DNA of 64,000 nucleotides from Flavobacteriales bacterium (GTDB taxonomy: Bacteria > Bacteroidota > Bacteroidia > Flavobacteriales_F > PHOS-HE28), in the NCBI GenBank assembly GCA_030584065.1, contig CP129489.1, positions 1,078,640-1,142,639 of the forward strand, in the 5' to 3' direction. Below the pieces are notes generated by a model, which was not told the origin of the DNA, ran no database searches, and saw only the letters and a program-made list of their open reading frames with translations. The first letter of the stretch is position 1; every line of letters starts with the position of its first letter. A program made the translations under genes and the position numbers. This document shows, in pieces, positions 8,294 through 15,229 of the stretch.

Positions 8294-8743
8294 ATGAAAC
8301 TCCGCCACGCCCTCTCCTTCCTCAGCCTGATGGCCACCACCGCCTGCCTCGCGCAGAATGACAATGTCATCGATGTGGCGGTGCCGCAGAGGGAGGAGGC
8401 GCACGACCCCAATGAACCGTTCACCTTGGTAGAGGTTATGCCCGAATACCCTGGCGGGCAGGACGCCATGTTCGCGTACATCGGCAATACGCTGAAGTAC
8501 CCGAAGGAGGCCATGGAGAAAGGCATCCAAGGAACCGTCATCGTGAACTTCGTGGTGGAGCGCGATGGCAGCGTCAACGAGGTGAAGACGCTCCGCGGCA
8601 TCGGTGGCGGATGCGATGAGGAGGCCGTGCGCGTGGTGCGGGGCATGCCCAACTGGAAGCCCGGAAAGCAGCGCGGCGAGGCGGTGCGGGTGAAGTACAA
8701 CCTGCCGATCCGGTACAAGCTGACCGGGTCACAGCAGAAGTAG
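8294..8743 (+). CDS. Energy transducer TonB C-terminal domain protein
   Basis: The 149-residue protein has a signal peptide (MKLRHALSFLSLMATTACLAQ) in place of the usual TonB membrane anchor and proline-rich spacer, and a TonB C-terminal domain from about residue 60: PEYPGGQDAMFAYIGNTLKYP, GIQGTVIVNFVVERDGSVNEV, and a final block with AVRVVRGMPNWKPGKQRGE. Such soluble TonB-domain proteins are abundant in Bacteroidota. Some link to outer-membrane receptors, others are of unknown role. It may be co-transcribed with the upstream secreted protein. Confidence 0.85.
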   Translation: MKLRHALSFLSLMATTACLAQNDNVIDVAVPQREEAHDPNEPFTLVEVMPEYPGGQDAMFAYIGNTLKYPKEAMEKGIQGTVIVNFVVERDGSVNEVKTLRGIGGGCDEEAVRVVRGMPNWKPGKQRGEAVRVKYNLPIRYKLTGSQQK

Positions 8744-9013
8744 CGCCCCATCCGAGGGCGGCGGGGTTCCGCAGACGGCCAAGAGGGCCGGGAAATCGAT
8801 TGACGCCGCTGTTTCCGGACCGCCACGTAGCGTGTCCTCCGGTTGGACGCTCCTTCAGCACAAGGGCATGGACCGCATGCTCTGTTACGCGGGGTTCACC
8901 CGTTGCTCGCCGTAGCCGGGACACGCAGATGGTTCCATACCCACGAAAGTGGATATCCGACCAGGCATTGGAGTTCGCAGTTTTCGGCGCTCAACAATCC
9001 GGACACGATCGCC

Positions 9014-10399
9014 ATGCGCATTCCTCTGCTGCTCACCGCCCTCCTGACCGCCACCCTTGCTGTGCGCGCCCAACAGATCGGAGCCGGAGCCTATTGGTCC
9101 ATGGCCACCTGTGGCAATGCGGTGCTGCACTCCTGGGGCAGCAACATCTATGGCCAACTGGGCGACAGCACCAGCACCGGGCATTACACTGCGGCGCCGG
9201 TGCATGGCTTGCTCGAAGTGGTGGACATGCAGGGCGGTTTCGGACATACCGTGGCGCTCGCGGCCAATTCCACCGTGTGGTGCTGGGGCCGCAACGACGC
9301 GGGCGGCCTTGGCGACGGCACCACCAACAGCAGCAGCATCCCAGTCCAGGTACCCGGCTTGGATGGCGTCATAGCGATCGCGGCAGGCGACATGTTCTCC
9401 GCCGCCCTCAAGGCCGATGGAACCCTGTGGACCTGGGGCGAGAACAACTACGGACAGCTGGGCACCGGCATTCCCGGCAACTCCTCGGTTCCCGCCCAAG
9501 CGAACCTCACGGGCGTTACCGCCATGGCTGCCGGCAATGGCCACCTGCTCGTGCTACTTGCCAACGGCACCGTGTGGGGCTGGGGCCTGAACGATAACCA
9601 CCAGCTCGGTGCCGGTCTGGGCGCACCCATCGTTGCCGACACCGCCCTGCAGGCCGTTGGGCTCGACCAGGTGGTGGCCATTTCGGCCGGGCGGTACAGC
9701 TTCAATGCGGCCTTGCGTGCCGATGGCACCATATGGACCTGGGGCTACAACCAGTGGGGCCAGCTGGGCAACGGAGGCAATATCACCGGCGACACTCCCG
9801 CACAAGTGCCGGGCCTCACAAACATCGTATCCATCGCCCGGCAAGGGGGCCAGGGGCATATGTGCGCTGTGCGCGACGACGGCACTGTATGGTCATGGGG
9901 CTACAACCTGGCCGGCCAACTGGGCAACGGCGCCAACTCCGACAGCAACGTCCCTGTGCAGGTCGGCGACATCTCGGATGTGGTGGCGGTGACCTGCGGC
10001 ATGAGCCATGCGCTGGCCTTGAAGGCAGACGGCACCACCTGGGCCTGGGGTAGCAGCGATTGGGGCCAGCTGGGCTATGGTGGCTTGGTCGCCAGCTATG
10101 TGCCTGTGGCGGTCAGCGGCATCTGCGCGGGAACGACGGAGATCAGGGAGCCGGAGGCCCCCGGCGCGCTATCCGTCTTCCCCAACCCTGCAAGCGGCAT
10201 CATCCGGCTGCGGACCGAGCAACGACCCGGCAGCACCGGGGCGATCCACGATGCCTTGGGGGCCAAGGTGATGGACCTGACGGCTGCGCAGCTAAGCGGA
10301 TCCGATGCCATCGATGTATCGGGGTTGCAGGCAGGCACCTACCTCCTGCGCGCCATTGACCCGAGCGGCTCGGCTGCTGCGCGGGTCGTGGTGCAATAA
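9014..10399 (+). CDS. Secreted RCC1-repeat propeller with T9SS-type sorting domain
   Basis: The 461-residue protein has a signal peptide ending ATLAVRAQ, then seven RCC1-type blades each marked by W-x-W-G-x-N-x-x-G-Q-L-G (SWGSNIYGQLG, CWGRNDAGGLG, TWGENNYGQLG, GWGLNDNHQLG, TWGYNQWGQLG, SWGYNLAGQLG, AWGSSDWGQLG). Seven blades is the number expected for a closed RCC1 propeller. The last 75 residues, starting LSVFPNPASGIIRL, are a T9SS type A sorting domain. It is probably cell-surface attached or secreted, and its ligand is unknown. The ATG at 9014 was chosen because it begins the signal peptide. Confidence 0.88.
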   Translation: MRIPLLLTALLTATLAVRAQQIGAGAYWSMATCGNAVLHSWGSNIYGQLGDSTSTGHYTAAPVHGLLEVVDMQGGFGHTVALAANSTVWCWGRNDAGGLGDGTTNSSSIPVQVPGLDGVIAIAAGDMFSAALKADGTLWTWGENNYGQLGTGIPGNSSVPAQANLTGVTAMAAGNGHLLVLLANGTVWGWGLNDNHQLGAGLGAPIVADTALQAVGLDQVVAISAGRYSFNAALRADGTIWTWGYNQWGQLGNGGNITGDTPAQVPGLTNIVSIARQGGQGHMCAVRDDGTVWSWGYNLAGQLGNGANSDSNVPVQVGDISDVVAVTCGMSHALALKADGTTWAWGSSDWGQLGYGGLVASYVPVAVSGICAGTTEIREPEAPGALSVFPNPASGIIRLRTEQRPGSTGAIHDALGAKVMDLTAAQLSGSDAIDVSGLQAGTYLLRAIDPSGSAAARVVVQ

Positions 10400-10457
10400 G
10401 GTCGGGCTCCCCCCTATGCAGGAACCCCGCGCGCGGAGGCCCGTGCCGCTTACGGCC

Positions 10458-10465
10458 TACTTTCG
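10458..10465 (+). promoter_or_regulatory. -7 element TACTTTCG of the acyl-CoA carboxylase gene
   Basis: TAnnTTCG element 44 nt upstream of the ATG at 10510. It probably also drives the cargo genes that follow the carboxylase. Confidence 0.5.
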
Positions 10466-10509
10466 CTGCATTCAGCACTTGGACAAACCCATGTGCAGCG
10501 ATGTGACGC

Positions 10510-12150
10510 ATGGCTGAGAAGATCGATATCGAAGTGTCCCGCAATGAGGACCACAACAAGCTCCTCGTCTCCGCACTCCACGCGCGCCTGAAGAAGGTCC
10601 ACCTCGGCGGCGGCGAGAAACGCATCGAGAAGCTGAAGGCCGACGGCAAGATGACCGCCCGCGAGCGCATCGACGCGCTGCTGGACAAGGGCGCGCCCCG
10701 CATCGAGATCGGCGCCTTTGCGGCCGATGGCATGTACACCGAACACGGTGGCGCCCCCAGCGCGGGCGTGGTGGTGGTGATCGGCTACGTGAGCAAGCGC
10801 CAGTGCATCGTGGTGGCCAACGACGCCACCGTGAAGGCCGGCGCCTGGTTCCCCATGACGGGCAAGAAGAACCTGCGCGCGCAGGAGATCGCCATCGAGA
10901 ACCGCCTGCCCATCATCTACCTGGTGGACAGCGCCGGCGTGTACCTACCCATGCAGGACGAGATCTTCCCCGACAAGGAGCACTTCGGCCGGATCTTCCG
11001 CAACAACGCGGTGATGAGCTCCATGGGCATCACGCAGATCGCCGCCGTGATGGGCAGCTGCGTGGCCGGCGGCGCCTACCTGCCCATCATGAGCGACGAG
11101 GCCCTGATCGTGGAGAAGACCGGCAGCATCTTCCTCGCGGGCAGCTACCTGGTGAAAGCCGCCATCGGCGAGGACATCGACAACGAGACCCTCGGCGGGG
11201 CCACCACCCACAGCGAGATCAGCGGCGTGACCGACTACAAGTGCAAGGACGATGCGGACTGCCTGAAGAAGATCCGCGCCATCATGGACAAGCTCGGCAA
11301 GCCGAAGGACGCGGGGTTCAGTCGCGAAAAGCCCGCCGCGCCCAAGGCCGATCCCAAGGAGATCTACGGGATCATCCCCGCCGACCGCGCCAAGCCCTAC
11401 GACATGCGCGAGGTGATCGCGCGCCTGGTGGACGACAGCGAGTACACCGAGTACAAGGAAGGCTTCGGCCAGAGCATCATCACCGCCTACGCCCGCATCG
11501 ACGGCTGGGCCGTAGGCATCGTGGCCAACCAGCGCAAGGTGGTGAAGAGCAAAAAGGGCGAGATGCAGTTCGGCGGCGTGATCTACAGCGACAGTGCGGA
11601 CAAGGCCACGCGCTTCATCGCCAACTGCAACCAAAAGAACATCCCGCTGGTCTTCCTGCAGGACGTCACCGGCTTCATGGTGGGCAGCCGCAGCGAGCAC
11701 GGCGGCATCATCAAGGACGGCGCGAAGCTGGTGAACGCCGTGAGCAACAGCTTGGTGCCCAAGTTCACCGTGATCGTGGGCAACAGCTACGGCGCCGGCA
11801 ACTACGCCATGTGCGGCAAGGCCTACGACCCGCGCCTCATCGTGGGCTGGCCCAGCGCCCAGGTGGCCGTGATGGGCGGCGACCAGGCCGCCAAGGTGCT
11901 GCTGCAGATCGAGGTGGCCGCCCTCAAAGGCCGCGGCGAAGAGATCACCAAGGAGCGCGAGGCCGAGATCCTCGGCAAGATCCGCGCGAAGTACGAGGAG
12001 AGCATGAGCCCTTATTACGCGGCAGCACGGCTGTGGCTGGATGCGATCATTGATCCGTTGGAGACAAGGACGTGGATATCGATGGGGATAGAGGCGGCGA
12101 GCCAGAGTCCGGCGACGCGGGAGTTCAATATGGGGGTGTTGCAGACCTAG
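10510..12150 (+). CDS. Acyl-CoA carboxylase carboxyltransferase (beta) subunit, methylcrotonyl-CoA carboxylase type
   Basis: The 546-residue protein transfers CO2 from biotin to an acyl-CoA. The signatures VDSAGVYLPMQDEIFPD, HFGRIFRNNAVMSS, VMGSCVAGGAYLPIMSDEA, and in the second half GFMVGSRSEHGGIIKDGAK and GNSYGAGNYAMCGKAYDPR fit the methylcrotonyl-CoA carboxylase beta or propionyl-CoA-type family, and length is normal. The alpha (biotin carboxylase/biotin carrier) subunit is not in the window; a BirA biotin ligase lies about 21 kb away. Codon use in the gene body is strongly C-ending, but the last 45 codons or so, from about 12010, switch to GCG, ACG, CGG, TTG, ATA and GGG. That same tail is repeated twice downstream (12737-12895 and 13139-13216), which suggests that the 3-prime end has been replaced by recombination. 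Confidence 0.93.
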   Translation: MAEKIDIEVSRNEDHNKLLVSALHARLKKVHLGGGEKRIEKLKADGKMTARERIDALLDKGAPRIEIGAFAADGMYTEHGGAPSAGVVVVIGYVSKRQCIVVANDATVKAGAWFPMTGKKNLRAQEIAIENRLPIIYLVDSAGVYLPMQDEIFPDKEHFGRIFRNNAVMSSMGITQIAAVMGSCVAGGAYLPIMSDEALIVEKTGSIFLAGSYLVKAAIGEDIDNETLGGATTHSEISGVTDYKCKDDADCLKKIRAIMDKLGKPKDAGFSREKPAAPKADPKEIYGIIPADRAKPYDMREVIARLVDDSEYTEYKEGFGQSIITAYARIDGWAVGIVANQRKVVKSKKGEMQFGGVIYSDSADKATRFIANCNQKNIPLVFLQDVTGFMVGSRSEHGGIIKDGAKLVNAVSNSLVPKFTVIVGNSYGAGNYAMCGKAYDPRLIVGWPSAQVAVMGGDQAAKVLLQIEVAALKGRGEEITKEREAEILGKIRAKYEESMSPYYAAARLWLDAIIDPLETRTWISMGIEAASQSPATREFNMGVLQT

Positions 12151-12155
12151 AAGGA

Positions 12156-12689
12156 ATGGAACTGACCCGCGCTGAAGAGCTCGACCTTTCGCGCCAATTC
12201 GGCTTCTATGTGATAGAGCGCGAAGATCGCTTCGAGGCGGTCAGCTATTTCCACATCGGCAGGCAGGACAATTGGGGCATGTACCTCATTCTTGCCCTTG
12301 CACTCTTCCCAGTCCATCAGATGATCTATAACGAGGACCTGGTCGTGCGCATCTTCTGCGGGATCCTCGGCATCGGCCTTGGTGGCTTTGCTCTGCTTGG
12401 TTTGCTCAAGCAGGCGACCGACCAACTGGTGGTCACCAAGGACCGGATCACCTTCCGCAACAGCCTTGTGCGAAGGTCCTTGCCGGTCGAAAAGGACATG
12501 AAGATCCAGATGCGAACTGACCGGCTGGTATCGCGCCGAGGGCAGCCCCACCTCTACGTGAACCTGTGGCTTGTAACTCCCACAAGGGAACATCGCATCT
12601 TTGACTTCAGCAGTCACGAGAAGGATCGCATCCTCCTGGAAAGGCTTGGAAAGCAGATGCGCGCCACGATCAACCGCCACATCCAATGA
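12156..12689 (+). CDS. Membrane protein of unknown function, cargo 1 of the carboxylase 3-prime array
   Basis: The 177-residue protein starts 5 bp after the carboxylase stop, and those five bases (AAGGA) look like a ribosome binding site. It has about 40 polar N-terminal residues, two adjacent membrane segments (about residues 43-60 and 65-83), and a C-terminal cytoplasmic-looking beta-rich region (DQLVVTKDRITFRNSLVRRS ending in a long helix) that resembles bacterial PH-like domains. I do not recognise the family. Its TGA overlaps an ATG that opens the second copy of the carboxylase tail. Base composition is lower in G+C than the carboxylase, consistent with acquired cargo. Confidence 0.7.
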   Translation: MELTRAEELDLSRQFGFYVIEREDRFEAVSYFHIGRQDNWGMYLILALALFPVHQMIYNEDLVVRIFCGILGIGLGGFALLGLLKQATDQLVVTKDRITFRNSLVRRSLPVEKDMKIQMRTDRLVSRRGQPHLYVNLWLVTPTREHRIFDFSSHEKDRILLERLGKQMRATINRHIQ

Positions 12690-12895
12690 CCATCGGCAAG
12701 ATCCGCAGCAAGCTTCATAGTCCCGCCTTAGCGGGATACGAGGAGAGTATGAGTCCCTACTACGCGGCGGCGCGGCTGTGGCTGGATGCGATCATCGATC
12801 CGTTGGAGACGAGGACGTGGATCAGCATGGGAATCCAGGCGGCGAGCCAGAGCCCGGCGACGCGGGAGTTCAACATGGGAGTACTTCAGACCTGA
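12686..12895 (+). pseudogene. Second copy of the acyl-CoA carboxylase 3-prime end, interrupted by a REP-like hairpin
   Basis: Bases 12737-12895 repeat the last 53 codons (including stop) of the carboxylase gene (11992-12150) at equal length. I count about 23 base differences by eye, and apart from the stop codon only one changes an amino acid (Glu to Gln). Further homology (GGCAAGATCCGC...AAG, 12694-12712 against the carboxylase just before 11992) continues upstream of a 24-bp in-frame insertion at 12713-12736 that carries a CCCGCC...GCGGG hairpin. A 69-residue reading frame is open across the whole copy, starting in an ATGA overlap with cargo 1. A 69-residue carboxylase tail cannot be an enzyme, so I call it a relic. 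Confidence 0.85.
12721..12736. repeat. REP-like hairpin CCCGCCTTAGCGGG, copy 1
   Basis: TCCCGC-CTTA-GCGGGA, a 6-bp stem. It lies inside a 24-bp insertion that interrupts the second carboxylase-tail copy exactly between codons that are adjacent in the intact gene. The core CCCGCCTnnGCGGG recurs at 31815-31828 and 32691-32704. Confidence 0.7.
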
Positions 12896-12900
12896 TCGCC

Positions 12901-13137
12901 ATGGACAATCCCAACATTCCCACGGAAAAGGAGCGAGCCTATTTCGCTATGCTGGAATACCTCCACGCCTATTGGGAGCGCGGTCAATCGGCCGAAGTTG
13001 GAGGTATGCTAGGTGACATGCATTTCGTTCCTGGAGGCACCACGATGGATGCAGCTTGTTGGGAAGACTGGAACCATGCTTGGAAAAAGTCGGAAGGCAA
13101 GGCGAAAGCAGACTATCTTCTCAAGTTGCGCAAATGA
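12901..13137 (+). CDS. Small protein of unknown function, cargo 2 of the carboxylase 3-prime array
   Basis: The 78-residue soluble protein begins 5 bp after the stop of the second carboxylase-tail copy, the same spacing as cargo 1. It is acidic-aromatic with the pattern AYFAMLEYLHAYWERG, then GGMLGDMHF and CWEDWNHAW. The GDM...W-x-D-W arrangement reminds me of small immunity-type proteins found beside polymorphic toxins, but I cannot verify this and no toxin is adjacent. It ends one base before the third, shortest copy of the carboxylase tail. Confidence 0.6.
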   Translation: MDNPNIPTEKERAYFAMLEYLHAYWERGQSAEVGGMLGDMHFVPGGTTMDAACWEDWNHAWKKSEGKAKADYLLKLRK

Positions 13138-13138
13138 C

Positions 13139-13216
13139 CTTGATCAGCATGGGGTAGAGGCGGCGAGCCATAGCCCGGCGATGCGGGAGTTCAATATGAT
13201 GGTGTTGCGGACATGA
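13139..13216 (+). pseudogene. Third, degenerate copy of the acyl-CoA carboxylase 3-prime end
   Basis: About 78 bp align with the final 26 codons of the carboxylase, with one single-base deletion (ATGGGG-TAGAG against ATGGGGATAGAG) that breaks the frame. It retains the block GGCGGCGAGCCA...GCGGGAGTTCAATATG. It is shorter and more diverged than the second copy, so decay increases with distance from the functional gene. Confidence 0.75.
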
Positions 13217-13323
13217 TGACGTGGCTTAGACGGATCATCGTCGCATTGCCTCTGGCTGTAATCGCCATGCTCTTTCTTGCCGTGATCGCCGGTGCGTTGT
13301 TCTTCTTGGTCATGTTTGATTGA
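13213..13323 (+). CDS. Possible 36-residue membrane peptide, cargo 3
   Basis: An ATG overlapping the TGA of the third carboxylase-tail copy opens a 36-codon frame: a short basic start (MMTWLRRII) and then one continuous hydrophobic helix of about 25 residues. It occupies the same place relative to the repeat as cargo 1 and cargo 2. The size and composition are like small single-pass peptides, but so short a frame could be chance. Confidence 0.4.
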   Translation: MMTWLRRIIVALPLAVIAMLFLAVIAGALFFLVMFD

Positions 13324-13329
13324 GGTTTG

Positions 13330-13421
13330 GGCGTGCCCCGGCTCAGATCGCCGGGTCCGGCTCTCCGCTACAAGTCCTCGCTCGTTCCTCGCTCCGGGCT
13401 TTCCGCTGCGATCCGTCACGC
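13330..13421. repeat. Dispersed intergenic repeat element, copy A
   Basis: The element begins GGCGTGCCCC, contains a 6-bp stem (CCCGGC at 13337-13342 with GCCGGG at 13350-13355), carries two internal half-repeats of the form GGCTyTCCGCTrCrA, and ends CCGTCACGC. The element at 51035-51191 has the same outer termini with a different middle. I recall similar GGCGTGCCCC...CACGC elements scattered in Bacteroidota genomes next to accessory genes. The rest of the 281-bp gap to the transposase holds nothing else recognisable. Confidence 0.5.
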
Positions 13422-13578
13422 GGAATGCGGCGTTGTCCATTGATCCGGTACGGGGCACGTTGGTCCGTACACGGTTCATACGCCAATGTTGCAAATGCCG
13501 GGTCGACCGTGGTCGCCCCCTATCGGTCCGTGGCACGGAACCGGTCGCGTTCCCCATTCATCGGGTTTTCCCACGTTG

Positions 13579-13598
13579 GGGCCGATCATGATCGGCCC
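13579..13598. repeat. 20-bp perfect palindrome beside the RAYT transposase (putative REP/BIME unit)
   Basis: GGGCCGATCATGATCGGCCC is a perfect palindrome and ends 6 bp before the stop codon of the transposase. A near-identical copy occurs inside the transposase gene at 13881-13900. Confidence 0.7.
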
Positions 13599-13604
13599 GG
13601 GTCG

Positions 13605-14180
13605 TTACCGGTTATTGAACCTATCCCCCTTCCAATTCTTCGGGTTGTCCTGGATGTATCGGGCGATGCGTCCGTACTCGCCGTCGTCGCGGATCACACG
13701 GTCCCAATAATTGCGTTGCCAGATGGGTGTACCGTGTGGCACCAACCCGTCGCGGTACGCCATGCGCGTAACGGCGGATTTGTATGCACGCACGATGCGG
13801 CCCAACGAACCCACGGGGACAACGGGCATGGTGCGGGCGATGGAATTCGTGGGCGGCGTGGGCGGCGCGGGCGGGCGTTCGGGCCGATCATGATCGCCCC
13901 CCACGGGAACGACCAACCGTTCCCGTATCACCACGATCCCATGCACATGGTTGGGCATCACCACGAATTCCCCGACATCCACATGCGGCATGTGGTCCGG
14001 TATCCCATTCCAACACCGTTGCGCCCATTCCCCGATGGGTGATGGATGCATCACACCATCAACGATGCGACCGAACAGGTGCAACCGGTCCTGCGTGCAG
14101 ATGGTCAGGTAATACGCGCCGACGTTGGCGTAATCGTATCCCCGCCATCGGATGGTACGGCGTTGCGGCAATTCGGCCAT
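13605..14180 (-). CDS. REP-associated tyrosine transposase (RAYT, Y1/HUH family)
   Basis: The 191-residue protein matches the single-domain HUH transposases related to IS200: an N-terminal strand RWRGYDYANVGAYYLTICT, the HUH motif in FVVMPNHVHGIVV (two histidines as metal ligands), a helix RIVRAYKSAVTR, WQRNYWDRVIRDD, and the C-terminal YIQDNPKNW. The catalytic Tyr is probably in WQRNYWDRVIR or YIQDNP. RAYTs mobilise or spread REP palindromes rather than whole transposons, and a matching palindrome sits just past the gene. A Pro-rich, low-complexity linker (about residues 92-112) carries a second copy of the palindrome in coding sequence. No terminal repeats of a classical IS are seen. Confidence 0.87.
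   Translation of the reverse strand: MAELPQRRTIRWRGYDYANVGAYYLTICTQDRLHLFGRIVDGVMHPSPIGEWAQRCWNGIPDHMPHVDVGEFVVMPNHVHGIVVIRERLVVPVGGDHDRPERPPAPPTPPTNSIARTMPVVPVGSLGRIVRAYKSAVTRMAYRDGLVPHGTPIWQRNYWDRVIRDDGEYGRIARYIQDNPKNWKGDRFNNR
13881..13900. repeat. Second copy of the GGCCGATCATGATC palindrome, inside the RAYT gene
   Basis: GGGCCGATCATGATCGCCCC differs from the 13579-13598 palindrome by one base position in the right arm. It encodes part of the low-complexity linker of the transposase (Gly-Asp-His-Asp-Arg-Pro). Confidence 0.6.
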
Positions 14181-14252
14181 TTCATCCCGAAGATCGGCAT
14201 CAATCCCATTTCGATCGAACCCCTATCCCCCTGCCGTGTACCGCCCCCTGTC

Positions 14253-14678
14253 ATGCGCCCCCTCCTACCCATCATCCTGCTTCTCGTGGCCCTACCCGCC
14301 CATTCCCAATGGCATTCCAGCGACCCGGCCCACCTGTTCGAGCGGTTCGAGGGTCGGATGCAGCAGAGCCCGGCCGACAGCGCCGACTTCGCCCGGTTCG
14401 GAGAGGCACTGGCGCGCACCACACCGGACATCGGCCCGCTGCCCGACCCCAAGGAATACCGCTTGGTTTGGGAGGTTATCTGCGAGGGCGGCACGTGGCT
14501 GCAGCGCGGCAACGGAACCGACCTGACGACCTTCCTGAAGGACCCGCCGGAGAAGCGTTTCACGGTGCCGGTGTGCTGCCCGCGCTATTACGGCGGCCGC
14601 TACGCCGTGGTGCACTGGGAGCCGCCCACGGGGCTGGTGCGTTACCGGTACTGGTTCTTCGAGCGTGTTCAACCTTGA
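14253..14678 (+). CDS. Secreted protein of unknown function
   Basis: The 141-residue protein has a signal peptide (MRPLLPIILLLVALPAHSQ) and a mature part of about 120 residues with YRLVWEVICEGGTWLQR and VPVCCPRYYGGRYAVVHWE; the three cysteines may form a disulfide. The start at 14253 is the first ATG giving a signal peptide. The next gene encodes a similar-sized secreted protein with a related central pattern (LRMVWMASEFGDTWYVKR), so the two may be diverged paralogues. I do not recognise the family. Confidence 0.6.
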   Translation: MRPLLPIILLLVALPAHSQWHSSDPAHLFERFEGRMQQSPADSADFARFGEALARTTPDIGPLPDPKEYRLVWEVICEGGTWLQRGNGTDLTTFLKDPPEKRFTVPVCCPRYYGGRYAVVHWEPPTGLVRYRYWFFERVQP

Positions 14679-14694
14679 ACAACTGTACCAAGCC

Positions 14695-15108
14695 ATGACC
14701 GGTCGCGTTCTTACCCTGCTCCTTCCCGCGGTCCTTCACTTGGTCGCCATGGCCCAATGTCCGCTCCTGCCAACTACCCAGGTGGCCTCCTCCCCGAAGT
14801 ACCTGTTCCAGAACGCAGCGGACAGCCTGGCCTACCTGCAGTTCACCGCAGGGCTTCGCGAACGACCATCCGAACTGCCCATGGATACGTCCACCGCAGG
14901 GTTGCGCATGGTGTGGATGGCGTCGGAGTTCGGTGATACTTGGTACGTGAAGCGGGGCGATGGCCGTTCACCGCAGGACTTGGAGTTGCGGCCGTTCAGT
15001 TTCCACCTGGCCATGCTCTCCGACGAAGGCAAGCGTGTGCTACAGGTGATCGAAGAGTACCCTTGTGCCTTGACCTGCCACACCGTATGGTACTTCGTGG
15101 TGGAGTGA
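14695..15108 (+). CDS. Secreted protein of unknown function, possible paralogue of the preceding gene
   Basis: The 137-residue protein has a signal peptide (MTGRVLTLLLPAVLHLVAMAQ) and a Cys-containing mature region ending EEYPCALTCHTVWYFVVE. An in-frame GTG at 14665 overlaps the upstream gene, but the ATG at 14695 gives the better signal peptide. The parallels with the previous protein are a short aromatic core (W-x-A/V-x-E-x-G-T/D-W), a following Arg-rich turn, and an ending in an aromatic strand. Function unknown. Confidence 0.6.
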   Translation: MTGRVLTLLLPAVLHLVAMAQCPLLPTTQVASSPKYLFQNAADSLAYLQFTAGLRERPSELPMDTSTAGLRMVWMASEFGDTWYVKRGDGRSPQDLELRPFSFHLAMLSDEGKRVLQVIEEYPCALTCHTVWYFVVE

Positions 15109-15179
15109 CGGGATCGGGCGATGCCCAGAAGATCGGACCACCGTGTGCGCGAGCCTTCATGGCAAGGTCATGAACGACA

Positions 15180-15204
15180 AAGCCCCGGCTCATCGCCGGG
15201 GCTT
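15180..15204. terminator. Bidirectional hairpin terminator
   Basis: A perfect 10-bp stem AAGCCCCGGC / GCCGGGGCTT with a 5-nt loop between the convergent secreted-protein gene and the cold shock gene. Confidence 0.75.
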
Positions 15205-15229
15205 CGCTGTTGCTGCGTGAGGGGGAACC

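Noticed and set aside
9014-10399. Regular repeats that could suggest a CRISPR or tandem DNA array
   Set aside because: The period is that of RCC1 blades (about 50-60 residues) and the repeats are conserved as protein, not as DNA. No spacer-repeat structure exists.
13320-14042. A 240-residue plus-strand frame across the dispersed repeat and the transposase
   Set aside because: It is antisense to the RAYT gene and starts inside the repeat; low complexity with no family match.
13605-14180. A complete IS200/IS605 insertion sequence
   Set aside because: The protein is of the RAYT type with internal and flanking palindromes but without left and right IS ends or a TnpB gene.
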